Source: VBDM01 sp964430565 (lineage in GTDB: Bacteria; Pseudomonadota; Gammaproteobacteria; Burkholderiales; SG8-39). From it: DNA of 64,000 nt. Of this stretch, positions 9,453 through 17,724 are shown one piece after another. The stretch is taken from contig CAYSFD010000010.1 of NCBI GenBank assembly GCA_964430565.1, forward strand, positions 1 to 64,000, given 5' to 3'. The notes beneath the pieces were generated by a model, which saw only the letters and a program-made list of their open reading frames with translations, did no database searches and was not told the DNA's origin. The position numbers were made by a program, and so were the translations under genes. Position 1 is the stretch's first letter. Every line of letters starts with the position of its first letter.

Positions 9453-10790
9453 ATGACCATGCTGGGTGAAATCGAGCGCAATGCGCACGGCGTCGAAGAC
9501 GGCGGCGCAGAATTGTCGAACACACGAGGCGTGTTGCGCTTCATCACCGCCGGCAGCGTGGATGACGGCAAGAGCACGTTGATCGGGCGCCTGCTGCACG
9601 ACACGAGCGCCATTCTTGAGGATCAGCTTGCGGCGGTCGCACGCGCCTCGCAAAAACGCGGGCAGGGTGAGGTCGACCTGTCGCTGCTTACCGACGGCCT
9701 GGAGGCCGAGCGAGAGCAAGGCATCACCATCGACGTCGCCTATCGCTACTTCGCCACGCCGCGGCGCAAGTTCATCATCGCCGACACTCCCGGCCACGAG
9801 CAGTACACCCGCAACATGGTGACCGGCGCCTCCACCGCCGGTGCCGCGGTGATCCTCGTCGATGCGCGCAAGGGCGTGCTGCCGCAGACACGGCGACACA
9901 CTTACATCGCACACTTGCTCGGAGTGCGCCACATCATCGTGGCGGTGAACAAGATGGATCTCGTCGGCTACGACCAAACCGTGTTCGAACGCATTCGCCA
10001 GGACTTCCTCGTATTTGCATCGAAGCTCGGCATTGCCAATCTGCGCTTCGTCCCGATCTCTGCGCTACGCGGCGACCTCGTCGTCGAGCGGGGAGCAGAA
10101 CTCCTCTGGTATCGCGGCCCGACGCTGCTCGCCGCCCTAGAGGAAATCGAGGTTGCCGACGAGGCAGCCGTCCTGCCGCTTCGCTTTCCGGTGCAACTCG
10201 TGGTGCGGACCGGCGCGGGAGGCGACTTTCGCGGCTACGCCGGCAGGCTCGAATCGGGGGTGCTCGTCCGCGGCGCCGATGTCCTCGCCCTGCCCTCGGG
10301 ACGGCGCACTGTCGTCAAGGACATCGTTTCGCTCGACAGGTCGCTGCCCGTCGCGGTCGCCGGAGACTCGGTTACCCTGCTCCTCGCCGACGACATCGAC
10401 ATATCACGCGGCGACCTGCTCGCCGACCCGGTCCTCCCGCCGCGCTCGATGAAATCAATCGAAGCGCGCATCTGCTGGCTCTCTTCCGGGATTCTTGATG
10501 CACGGACTCTTCCAGCAGCCCGTTTCGTGCTCAAGCACACGACGCGCAGCGTGAAGGCAAAGCTCGTTTCGCTCGACTACCGCGTCGAGATCAACACGCT
10601 CCAGAGACAGGCGGGGCCCTCGGGACTCGCGATGAACGATATCGCGCACGTGTCCCTGGCGCTCGCCCAGCCTGTGTTCGTCGATCCCTACGGGTTGAAC
10701 CGGGCCACCGGCTCCTTTATCCTTATCGACGAAGCGACCAACCAGACGGTTTCCGCAGGAATGATCGATGGACGGGTTTTGGATGGGTAA
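9453..10790 (+). CDS. cysN: Sulfate adenylyltransferase subunit 1 (GTPase)
   Basis: CysN is the GTPase subunit that drives APS synthesis by CysD. The 445-aa protein is EF-Tu-like, with G1 GSVDDGKSTLIGRLLHD, G3 DTPGHEQYTRNM and G4 NKMD, followed by beta-barrel domains. There is no C-terminal APS kinase, so this is CysN and not the NodQ/CysNC fusion. This fits the APS-type CysH upstream. A second ATG six bases downstream is an equally possible start. The last eight bases overlap a short possible gene. Confidence 0.95.
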   Translation: MTMLGEIERNAHGVEDGGAELSNTRGVLRFITAGSVDDGKSTLIGRLLHDTSAILEDQLAAVARASQKRGQGEVDLSLLTDGLEAEREQGITIDVAYRYFATPRRKFIIADTPGHEQYTRNMVTGASTAGAAVILVDARKGVLPQTRRHTYIAHLLGVRHIIVAVNKMDLVGYDQTVFERIRQDFLVFASKLGIANLRFVPISALRGDLVVERGAELLWYRGPTLLAALEEIEVADEAAVLPLRFPVQLVVRTGAGGDFRGYAGRLESGVLVRGADVLALPSGRRTVVKDIVSLDRSLPVAVAGDSVTLLLADDIDISRGDLLADPVLPPRSMKSIEARICWLSSGILDARTLPAARFVLKHTTRSVKAKLVSLDYRVEINTLQRQAGPSGLAMNDIAHVSLALAQPVFVDPYGLNRATGSFILIDEATNQTVSAGMIDGRVLDG

Positions 10791-10911
10791 AGTTTGCCAG
10801 GACGCGCTCGATGACGCAGTCCTCATGGAATACGACGAGCACCAGTTCAAGCAGGTTCTTACGAATCTGGTGGGGCAATTGGAGAATCCCTACCGCGAAA
10901 AGGCGGAGTAG
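10783..10911 (+). CDS. Possible 42-aa protein at the end of the cys operon
   Basis: A short ATG frame overlaps the cysN stop by eight bases and encodes 42 aa. It begins MGKVCQDALDDAVLMEYDEH, continues as an amphipathic, acidic helix-like stretch and ends NPYREKAE. There is one cysteine and no membrane segment. The tight overlap is in the style of the other cys genes and favours translation, but I recognise no family. It could be an accidental frame between cysN and the convergent dsbB. Confidence 0.35.
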   Translation: MGKVCQDALDDAVLMEYDEHQFKQVLTNLVGQLENPYREKAE

Positions 10912-10917
10912 TCGCTT

Positions 10918-11415
10918 TCAATCTCGCCTCGCGAGCCAAACCCCCAAGGCCGCAAAGACGACGAACGCGGCAAGCGTCCACTCCGGGATGCTAAAGGAGA
11001 ATAGCGTCCAGTCAACTTTCCCGCACTCCCCCGAGCCGCGCAGGACGCGACTCAGCCCCTCGATCGCGCCGAAGGTCGAGAGCAGATAATCGAGCGCAGG
11101 ACCGCAAGCGGGGCGCTGCTCGGGCGGGAGGTACTGAAGCCACACATGGCGTCCCGCGACCGCGATGCCGAGCGCCGCAATGAGGGCGATCGCTCCGCCG
11201 TAGAGGCCGGCGCCGACGCGGCCCGCGGGATGATGGAGGGCGGCGGCAAGGAATGTGATGCCGACCGCAAGAAGCGCCAGCCGCTGGATGATGCAAAGCG
11301 GACAAGGCTCAAGCCCGACGACGAACTGGAGGTAATAGCCGAAGGCGAGCATCCCCGCGCAGGCGAGAAACCCGATAAGGTTGCCGATACGCCGGGAAAA
11401 GAGGAGCCTAGTCAT
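10918..11415 (-). CDS. dsbB: Disulfide bond formation protein DsbB
   Basis: DsbB is the inner-membrane quinone reductase that reoxidises DsbA. The 165-aa protein has four membrane helices and the two periplasmic cysteine pairs. CPLC follows the first helix (VVGLEPCPLCIIQRLAL). The second pair is split between RPACGPALDY and GSGECGKVDW. I chose the start at 11415 (MTRLLFSRR); an in-frame ATG 63 bp upstream adds residues foreign to the family. The gene converges on cysN and diverges from the transglutaminase-like gene. dsbA is not in the window. Confidence 0.92.
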   Translation of the reverse strand: MTRLLFSRRIGNLIGFLACAGMLAFGYYLQFVVGLEPCPLCIIQRLALLAVGITFLAAALHHPAGRVGAGLYGGAIALIAALGIAVAGRHVWLQYLPPEQRPACGPALDYLLSTFGAIEGLSRVLRGSGECGKVDWTLFSFSIPEWTLAAFVVFAALGVWLARRD

Positions 11416-11502
11416 GGAGACAGAGCCTAGCATCGCCGCGGTTTTTGCGTATCGCGAGCCGACCGCAGCCCCGCGCACCCACCGCTTTCAAGGAGTCGTG
11501 GC

Positions 11503-12147
11503 TTGAGAAAACGCTTTGCCCGATGTGAAGACCTGGGGCTTACGCGAGCCGAGTTCGCCGTCCTCAGGCGGCTTTCCACTCCGGAGAAAATCCAGGGCTT
11601 TCTCAACGCGCTGCCCGCCAATTTCGAGAACGGCGGGGAGACCTGCATGTCGGTGCGCGAAGTGCTGCGCCGGCGCCGAGCGCACTGCATCGAAGGCGCG
11701 ATGCTCGCCGCCTGCGCGCTGTGGGTGCACGGCGAGCCGCCGCTGCTGCTCGACCTTCGCGCAGTGCGCGACTACGACCACGTCGTCGCCCTTTTCCGCC
11801 GCGGCGGCTGCTGGGGCGCGATCTCGAAAACCAATCCGCCCGTGTTGCGCTGGCGCGACCCGGTCTACCGCAGCCTGCGCGAGCTCGCAATATCGTATTT
11901 GCACGAATACGCCAACAAGCGTGGCCAGAAAACGCTCAGGAGTTACGCCGGGCCGTTCGATCTGCGCCGGTTCGAGCCGAAGCTCTGGGTCACCAACGGG
12001 AGGAATTGCTGGGACATCGGCGAGACGCTCGATGAGATGCGCCACATCCCGCTCGTCACAAGAAAGCAGTCGCGCACGCTGCGCCTGCGCGACGCGATGG
12101 AGCGCAAGGCGGGCGCGTTGCTCGAACACCGGCGACCGCGGAGGTAG
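11503..12147 (+). CDS. Transglutaminase-like cysteine-protease-fold protein
   Basis: The 214-aa protein is cytosolic, with no signal or membrane segment. A transglutaminase-like Cys-His arrangement can be seen: REVLRRRRAHCIEGAMLAA around residue 62, then DYDHVVALFR about 30 residues later, and ISKTNPP as a possible third site. The start is a TTG placed seven bases after AAGGAG, a strong ribosome-binding site that decides it. The substrate is unknown, and the protein could be a peptidase or an amide-transfer enzyme. Confidence in the fold is moderate and in any reaction low. Confidence 0.6.
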   Translation: MRKRFARCEDLGLTRAEFAVLRRLSTPEKIQGFLNALPANFENGGETCMSVREVLRRRRAHCIEGAMLAACALWVHGEPPLLLDLRAVRDYDHVVALFRRGGCWGAISKTNPPVLRWRDPVYRSLRELAISYLHEYANKRGQKTLRSYAGPFDLRRFEPKLWVTNGRNCWDIGETLDEMRHIPLVTRKQSRTLRLRDAMERKAGALLEHRRPRR

Positions 12148-12155
12148 AACCATTT

Positions 12156-12224
12156 GTCATCCCCGCGAACGCGGGGATCCAGTGTCGCGAAAGTCTCTGG
12201 ATTCCCGCTTCCGCGGGAATGACG
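12156..12224. repeat. Palindromic intergenic repeat, copy 1 (GTCATCCCCGCG type)
   Basis: Two short hairpins lie side by side. CCCCGCgaacGCGGGG is followed by a linker that starts ATCCAGTG and ends CTCTGGATT, and then by CCCGCttccGCGGG. The ends GTCAT and ATGAC are inverted. This is the common proteobacterial pattern of paired palindromes around CCAG/CTGG. A second copy is at 33874-33962 and a degenerate one at 43146-43171. It fills the gap between two convergent genes. Confidence 0.8.
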
Positions 12225-12234
12225 GCCGGTGGGG

Positions 12235-13431
12235 TTACCGAATGCTCTTCGCTTTGCGCACGCTCTCGATCAGTGAAGTTCGCATGAGGACCTGCTTGTG
12301 CAACACAGGGTCGGCGGCGGTGCGGCGTAGCTCGTCGAAGTAGGCTTGCCGGACTTTCGGGTCGCGCTCTTCCAGCCGCTTCTTGTTGGCCACGGTCTGT
12401 TGCTGAACATACTCGATGTTGATCGGGCGGCGACGCCGCTCGTAGCGGTCGAGCAGCGTCTCGTCCGCCTGCCGGCTGGACACAAGATGCAGGGTCTCGG
12501 CAAGCTCCATCGCGTCGTGGATGCCGCAGTTCAGGCCCAGCCCCCCGACCGGATTGTTCACGTGCGCGGCGTCGCCAGCCAGGAACACCCGGCCCTTGCG
12601 GAAAGATTTCGCGACACGCTGGTGCACCCGGTAGATGTTCCGGTGCACGACAAGTTCCATCGGGTGATCTTCGTAGAGCTTTTGCAGCCGCCGGCGCACG
12701 GCGGCGTCTGAGAAGGCTTCCTCGTCGCTTTCGTTCTCGCGGGCAGGGAACACCGCGCGCCAGCGTCCCTTGAGGTCGTCGCCCATGACTTTGAAAAGGT
12801 TGGTCCACTCCTCCGGGTCGGAGATGTAGCTGCGCTGGCAGCAGCCGAGCGCCGCCTGGAAGTCGAACAAGGTCGTCAGCACCAGAAACCGCTCGGGCCA
12901 GGTGTAGCCCTCGAACTCGATGTCCAGGCACTTGCGCACGGTGCTGCGCCCGCCGTCGCAACCGATGACGTAGTCGAAGACATGCTCTGAGCTCGGCGTG
13001 GTGACGCGCACGTTCTTGGCATCTTGTGCAACGTCGACGACGCCCGTGCCGAGCCTTAGCTCGACGTTGGGCATCGCCGAAAGCCTGCGCAGGCCGATCT
13101 CCGCGAGCTTGTGCTGTTCGGTCTGAATGACGTAGGGGTAAGGCGTCTCGTCGCGCAGCACCTCGTGGTCGAACTCGGCGACGAGCGTTCTCGTCGCACC
13201 GTCCCAGAACTGGAAATGTCGCGCGACAAGACCCACGGACTGGAATTCCTCGAGGAGCCCGAGCTCTGCGAGCATCTCGAGCGTGGAGGGGTGCGTAGTC
13301 GCTGCGCGCGGGCTGTGGTCGATTTCGCGCTCCGCCTCGAAGAGCGAAACTTGCATGCCTTTCAGTGCACAGGCGATCGCCGCGACGACGCCGACCGGAC
13401 CCGCGCCGACGATGCAGACCTGCGCCGTCAT
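12235..13431 (-). CDS. FAD-dependent aromatic-type monooxygenase
   Basis: This 398-aa flavoprotein belongs to the PHBH/MhpA-like hydroxylases, which add one oxygen atom using NAD(P)H. The Rossmann motif VCIVGAGPVGVVAAI, the DG motif DYVIGCDGGRSTVRKCL and the GD motif VFLAGDAAHVNNPVGGLGLN (with H) are all present. It ends with a family-unlike basic tail. Its ATG is 12 bp after the RND permease stop on the same strand, so it is probably the fourth gene of the efflux operon. Modification or detoxification of a phenolic compound or drug exported by the pump is possible but not shown. Confidence 0.85.
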   Translation of the reverse strand: MTAQVCIVGAGPVGVVAAIACALKGMQVSLFEAEREIDHSPRAATTHPSTLEMLAELGLLEEFQSVGLVARHFQFWDGATRTLVAEFDHEVLRDETPYPYVIQTEQHKLAEIGLRRLSAMPNVELRLGTGVVDVAQDAKNVRVTTPSSEHVFDYVIGCDGGRSTVRKCLDIEFEGYTWPERFLVLTTLFDFQAALGCCQRSYISDPEEWTNLFKVMGDDLKGRWRAVFPARENESDEEAFSDAAVRRRLQKLYEDHPMELVVHRNIYRVHQRVAKSFRKGRVFLAGDAAHVNNPVGGLGLNCGIHDAMELAETLHLVSSRQADETLLDRYERRRRPINIEYVQQQTVANKKRLEERDPKVRQAYFDELRRTAADPVLHKQVLMRTSLIESVRKAKSIR

Positions 13432-13443
13432 CGGAACGGCCGG

Positions 13444-16400
13444 TCAGTGCGTTCCGGCTGGCCCGCCGCTCGCCGGGACGACTTCGCCCGACGCGCGTTT
13501 CGAGTGGTCCGCGGCGAGCAGCACGTACATCGCGGGAACGACGAAGAGTGTGAACAGCGTCCCGATCGAGATCCCGCTCGCGATCACCAGCCCCATGTGG
13601 GAACGGCTCACCGCGCCTGCGCCGCTCGCGATGAGGAGCGGAACCACGCCGAGCACCATTGCGCCCGTGGTCATCAGGATCGGGCGCAGCCGGATTCCCG
13701 CCGCGTGCTCGACCGCTTCGCGCCTGGAGTAGCCTTGTATTTGAAGATTGTTGGCAAATTCGACGATCAGGATGCCGTGCTTGCTGATGAGCCCAATCAG
13801 CGTCACCAGGCCCACCTGCGTGTAGATGTTGAGGCTTGCGCCGCCCACGCCCAGGCTCACGAAGATGAGCGCGCCGCAGATCGACATCGGTACCGAAACG
13901 AGGATGATGATCGGGTCGCGGAAGCTCTCGAACTGCGCCGCGAGCGCGAGGAAGATGATGACGAGCGCGAAGAAGAACGTGACGAGCAGTCCGGCCGACT
14001 CCTGGATGTACTGCCGCGACGGCCCGGCGTAGTCCACCGAGTAGCCTTGAGGCAGTGTCTTCGCGGCGAGGTTCTGAAGGAAGGCGATCGTTTCGCCCTG
14101 GGTGAGACCGGGGAACGGGACACCGGCGATCGTCGCCGCGTTCTGCTGCTGAAAGCGGTTGAGCGCCTGCGGAATGGTTTTGGTCGTGATATGAACGACG
14201 GTCGAAAGCGGGATCGCCTCGCCGTTCCCCGCGCGAATATAGGTGCTCCTCAGCTGGTCGGCGTTGAGCCGGTCGGCCTGCTGCACCTGGGGAATGACCT
14301 TGTAGGCGCGATCGTGGAAGCTGAAGTAGTTGACGTAGCCGCCACCGACGAGGGAAGACAGGGCCCCGCCCACGTCCTTCATGGTCAGCCCGAGTTGTGC
14401 CGTCATTTCCCGGTCGATGACGATAGTCGACTGCGGCAGGTCGTATCTCAAGTCGTTGTTGACGAAGATGAACATGCCGCTCTTCTGCGCTTCCAGGAGA
14501 AAGGCGGATGCCACGTCGTTCAGCCGCTCGAAAGGCTCGGTCGTTTGGATGACGAACTGCACCGGAAGGCCGAAAGCTCCGGGAAGCGGCGGCGGCGGGA
14601 ATGCCGCAGTTTGCAGGCCGGCGATTTGCTCGAGCTCTCGCTGCACGACCGGCAGAAGCTGGGTAGCCGTCGCCTTGCGCTCGTTCCAGGGCTTCAGCAC
14701 CATGCCGGCGATCGTCTGCCCCGGCATGTCGAGCTGGAACACGTGATCGGTTTCCGGGTGCTTCGCGAAAGTCTCGTACACGGCGCGGGTGTAGAGCTGT
14801 CTTTGCTGCAGCGTCGAGTTGGGCGCGCCCTGCGACGCGCTGATGATCACGCCCTGGTCCTCGGGCGGCGCGAGCTCGGACTTGGCGGTGGCATACAGGA
14901 AATAGATGCTGACCAGAACGACCAACGAAAACACCGTGGTCACGGGCACCCAGTTGAGCGTTCCGTGCAGCAGGTGCTCGTAGCGCCGGTGCAGGGCATC
15001 GAACGTCCGGTCGAGCAGCAGCACGAGTTTCGTGTCCCAGCCCTTCTGGTTCGGGTCGTGCGGCTTCAGCATGCGGGCGCACATCATCGGCGAGAGCGTC
15101 AGCGCAACGACCGCCGACACCGTGACCGCGCCGACCAGCGTAAAGGCGAACTCTGTGAAGAGCGCTCCGGTCAGTCCTCCGAGAAACCCGATCGGAACGT
15201 ACACGGCCACAAGCACGACGGTCATGGCGATGATCGGATTGGCGAGCTCGCGCGCGGCAAGGGTCGCCGCCTCGGTCGGCTTAATGCCCTCCTCGAGATG
15301 GCGGTTGACGTTCTCCACCACGATAATGGCGTCGTCCACGACCAGCCCGATGGCGAGCACCAGCGCAAGCAGCGTCAACAGGTTGATCGAGTAGCCGAGC
15401 GCGAACATCATCGTGAACGTGCTGACGAGCGAGAGCGGGATCGCGACGATCGGGATCACGACCGAGCGGATCGAGCCGAGAAAGGCGAACACGACGAGCG
15501 TCACGATGACGAGCGCCTCGGCGAGCGTCCAGATGACCTCGTCGATCGCGCTGTTCACGAACTTGGTCGAGTCGTAGACGACCTCGCCGTGCAGGCCTTG
15601 AGGCAGTTGCGCCTTGATCGGCGGAAAGGCGTTGCGCACGCGTGCGATCACCTCGAGCAGGTTCGCGGCCGGCGCGACGCTGATGCCGATATAGACGGCC
15701 TTCTTGCCGTCGAAGCCTACCTCCGATTCGTAGTCCTCCGAACCGAGCGTGACATTTGCCACGTCCTCGAGCCTGACGACCGCCGCTCCCCGCTGCTTGA
15801 TGACGAGTTTTCGGAACTCCTCGACGGAGCGCAGATTCGTGGAGGCAGTGAGATTGACCTGGACCATCTGGCCCTTGGTCGCGCCTACGGCCGACAGGAA
15901 GTTGTTGGCGGCAAGCGCCACGCTCACGTCGGCCGCGGTGAGGTTGTAGGCAGCGAGCTTGTCCGGATCGAGCCAAGCGCGCATCGCAAAGAGCTTCCCG
16001 CCAAGGATCTCGGCGGTCTGCACGCCCTCGACCGCCTGCAGCTTGGGCTGGACCACGCGGATCAGGTAATCGGTGATCTGGTTGGGCGGCAGCACGTCGC
16101 TCGCGAAGCCGATGTACATCGCGGCGACCGTCTGCCCAACCTTGACCGTGAGGACCGGCTGCTGCGAACCCGGCGGCAACTGATTCAGCACCGCGTTGAC
16201 CTTGGTGTTGATCTCGGTGAGCGCCTTGTCGACTTCGTAGTTGAGCCGCAGGGCGGCCGTGATAACGCTGACGCTCTGGCGGCTCACCGAACTCATGTAG
16301 TCGATGCCGTTCGCCTGGGCGATCGAGTTCTCGAGCGGTGTGGTGATGAACCCGGCGACCAGCGCCGGGTCGGCGCCGACGTAGGTCGTGGTCACTGTCA

Positions 16401-16536
16401 CGACTGCGTTTTGCGTGCGCGGGTACTGAAGCACCGGCAGCAGGCCGATCGAGCGCAAGCCCAGAACGAGCAGCGTCAGGCTCACGACCGTCGCGAGGAC
16501 CGGCCGCTCGATGAAGATGTCGGTGAATTTTCTCAT
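13444..16536 (-). CDS. RND efflux permease (HAE1 type)
   Basis: This proton-driven inner-membrane transporter of 1030 aa is the pump of a tripartite drug/solvent efflux system. The N-terminus FTDIFIERPVLATVVSLTLL is typical of HAE1 permeases. TM4 carries the proton-relay pair in LVLAIGLVVDDAIIVVENV. The second half repeats the fold with GLISKHGILIVEFANNLQ. Two large periplasmic loops separate the two six-helix halves. It lies between the adaptor (13 bp upstream) and the FAD monooxygenase (12 bp downstream). No TetR or other repressor gene adjoins, so regulation is not visible. Confidence 0.94.
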   Translation of the reverse strand: MRKFTDIFIERPVLATVVSLTLLVLGLRSIGLLPVLQYPRTQNAVVTVTTTYVGADPALVAGFITTPLENSIAQANGIDYMSSVSRQSVSVITAALRLNYEVDKALTEINTKVNAVLNQLPPGSQQPVLTVKVGQTVAAMYIGFASDVLPPNQITDYLIRVVQPKLQAVEGVQTAEILGGKLFAMRAWLDPDKLAAYNLTAADVSVALAANNFLSAVGATKGQMVQVNLTASTNLRSVEEFRKLVIKQRGAAVVRLEDVANVTLGSEDYESEVGFDGKKAVYIGISVAPAANLLEVIARVRNAFPPIKAQLPQGLHGEVVYDSTKFVNSAIDEVIWTLAEALVIVTLVVFAFLGSIRSVVIPIVAIPLSLVSTFTMMFALGYSINLLTLLALVLAIGLVVDDAIIVVENVNRHLEEGIKPTEAATLAARELANPIIAMTVVLVAVYVPIGFLGGLTGALFTEFAFTLVGAVTVSAVVALTLSPMMCARMLKPHDPNQKGWDTKLVLLLDRTFDALHRRYEHLLHGTLNWVPVTTVFSLVVLVSIYFLYATAKSELAPPEDQGVIISASQGAPNSTLQQRQLYTRAVYETFAKHPETDHVFQLDMPGQTIAGMVLKPWNERKATATQLLPVVQRELEQIAGLQTAAFPPPPLPGAFGLPVQFVIQTTEPFERLNDVASAFLLEAQKSGMFIFVNNDLRYDLPQSTIVIDREMTAQLGLTMKDVGGALSSLVGGGYVNYFSFHDRAYKVIPQVQQADRLNADQLRSTYIRAGNGEAIPLSTVVHITTKTIPQALNRFQQQNAATIAGVPFPGLTQGETIAFLQNLAAKTLPQGYSVDYAGPSRQYIQESAGLLVTFFFALVIIFLALAAQFESFRDPIIILVSVPMSICGALIFVSLGVGGASLNIYTQVGLVTLIGLISKHGILIVEFANNLQIQGYSRREAVEHAAGIRLRPILMTTGAMVLGVVPLLIASGAGAVSRSHMGLVIASGISIGTLFTLFVVPAMYVLLAADHSKRASGEVVPASGGPAGTH

Positions 16537-16549
16537 CGGACTACCCCGC

Positions 16550-17683
16550 TCATCGGTCCTTGGGCTGCGGGGCCGGCTCGTTCGCCGGCTGGATCGAATT
16601 GTTGACGATAACGGGTACGCCTCCTGAGCGCAGCTTGAGCTGCCCGGCGGTGACCACCGTGTCGCCCTCCTTGATTCCCGAGAGGATCGCGACCTGGTCG
16701 CCGCGCGTACCGCCCGTCGTGACGAACTTCTGCTGCGCGACGAGCGACGCTTTCCCGTCCTGGCCCTTCTGTTCCTCCACGACGAATACCGTGTCGCCGT
16801 ATGGGTTGTAGGCCACCGCGGTCTGCGGCAACGTGATGAAGCGCTGCGGACTGCCGGCGGCGATCGATACGGTGGCGAACATCCCGGGCAACAGGTTGCG
16901 CTTCGGGTTGCGGAGTGTCGCCCTCACCTGGACGTTGCGCGTCGCCGGATCCACCCTGGGATCGATCGAACTGATCTCCCCGGCGAACTGCGCTCCGGCA
17001 AAGGCATCGGTCTGTAAGATGATCTTTTGCTTCAGCGCGACTTTCCCCAGCGACTTCTGCGGCGCGTAGAAATCCACGTAAACCGGGTCGAGCGCCTGCA
17101 GCGTCACGAGCTTCGTTCCGGCGGTGACGTATTGCCCGAGGTCCACGGCGCGAATCCCGAGGCGCCCTGAAAACGGCGCGCGCACGACCTTTTTGTTCAC
17201 GAGGGCCTGCTGCTCGGCGACCTGCGCCCTGGCGCTCTTCAGGTTGGCGGCATCCGCGTCCACCACAGCCTGGCTCACCGCCTGAAACTCGAGCTGCTTC
17301 TTGTTGCGCTCGTAGTTGGCTTCCGCGAGTTCGGCGGCGGCCGCGAGCGATTGCATCCTCGCCAGGTCCGATTCGGCGTTGAGCTGCACCAGAGGCGCGC
17401 CTTCCTGAATTTCCTGCCCGGACTGGAAGTGAATCGCTGTGACGACTCCCGCGACCTCAGGGGCGATGTCGGCGCCGCTTACCGCGCGCAACGTTCCCAC
17501 GGCCTGGAACCCCTCCTGCCATTCGGTGAGTGCGGCCTTGGCCGTGGAGACGGTTTGCGGCGGAATGACGCCGACCGGAATGAATTTACGCATCATGGTC
17601 GGCTTGACGAGGAGTTGCCAGACCAGTATTCCGCCGAAAAGCAGACCCACTGTCCCCAGCATGATGATCATCCGCTTGGTCAT
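16550..17683 (-). CDS. RND efflux periplasmic adaptor (MexA/AcrA-like)
   Basis: This 377-aa membrane-fusion protein links the RND permease to the outer-membrane channel. It begins MTKRMIIMLGTVGLLFGGIL, a single N-terminal membrane anchor without a clear lipobox. The lipoyl half-motifs surround a coiled-coil hairpin: GADIAPEVAGVVTAIHF with GQEIQEGAPLVQLN, then VRAPFSGRLGIRAVDLGQYV. The barrel domain carries IDPRVDPATRNVQVRATLRN. The ATG at 17683 is the first fitting start; a longer open frame upstream only shadows the next gene. It sits 41 bp after the channel gene and 13 bp before the permease. Confidence 0.93.
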   Translation of the reverse strand: MTKRMIIMLGTVGLLFGGILVWQLLVKPTMMRKFIPVGVIPPQTVSTAKAALTEWQEGFQAVGTLRAVSGADIAPEVAGVVTAIHFQSGQEIQEGAPLVQLNAESDLARMQSLAAAAELAEANYERNKKQLEFQAVSQAVVDADAANLKSARAQVAEQQALVNKKVVRAPFSGRLGIRAVDLGQYVTAGTKLVTLQALDPVYVDFYAPQKSLGKVALKQKIILQTDAFAGAQFAGEISSIDPRVDPATRNVQVRATLRNPKRNLLPGMFATVSIAAGSPQRFITLPQTAVAYNPYGDTVFVVEEQKGQDGKASLVAQQKFVTTGGTRGDQVAILSGIKEGDTVVTAGQLKLRSGGVPVIVNNSIQPANEPAPQPKDR

Positions 17684-17724
17684 GAATGCGACTCCAAAGA
17701 AATTCTCTCTCGCCGAACGCGGTC

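Noticed and set aside
12056..15082. A 1008-codon minus-strand open frame spanning the permease and monooxygenase genes
   Set aside because: It is in a different frame from both genes on the same strand and shows no recognisable domain; the two real genes explain the DNA.
13111..16605. A 1164-codon open frame on the plus strand opposite the RND permease
   Set aside because: It is the antisense shadow of a GC-rich gene: composition is rich in Arg/His/Asp, there is no domain, and the opposite strand encodes a full RND permease.
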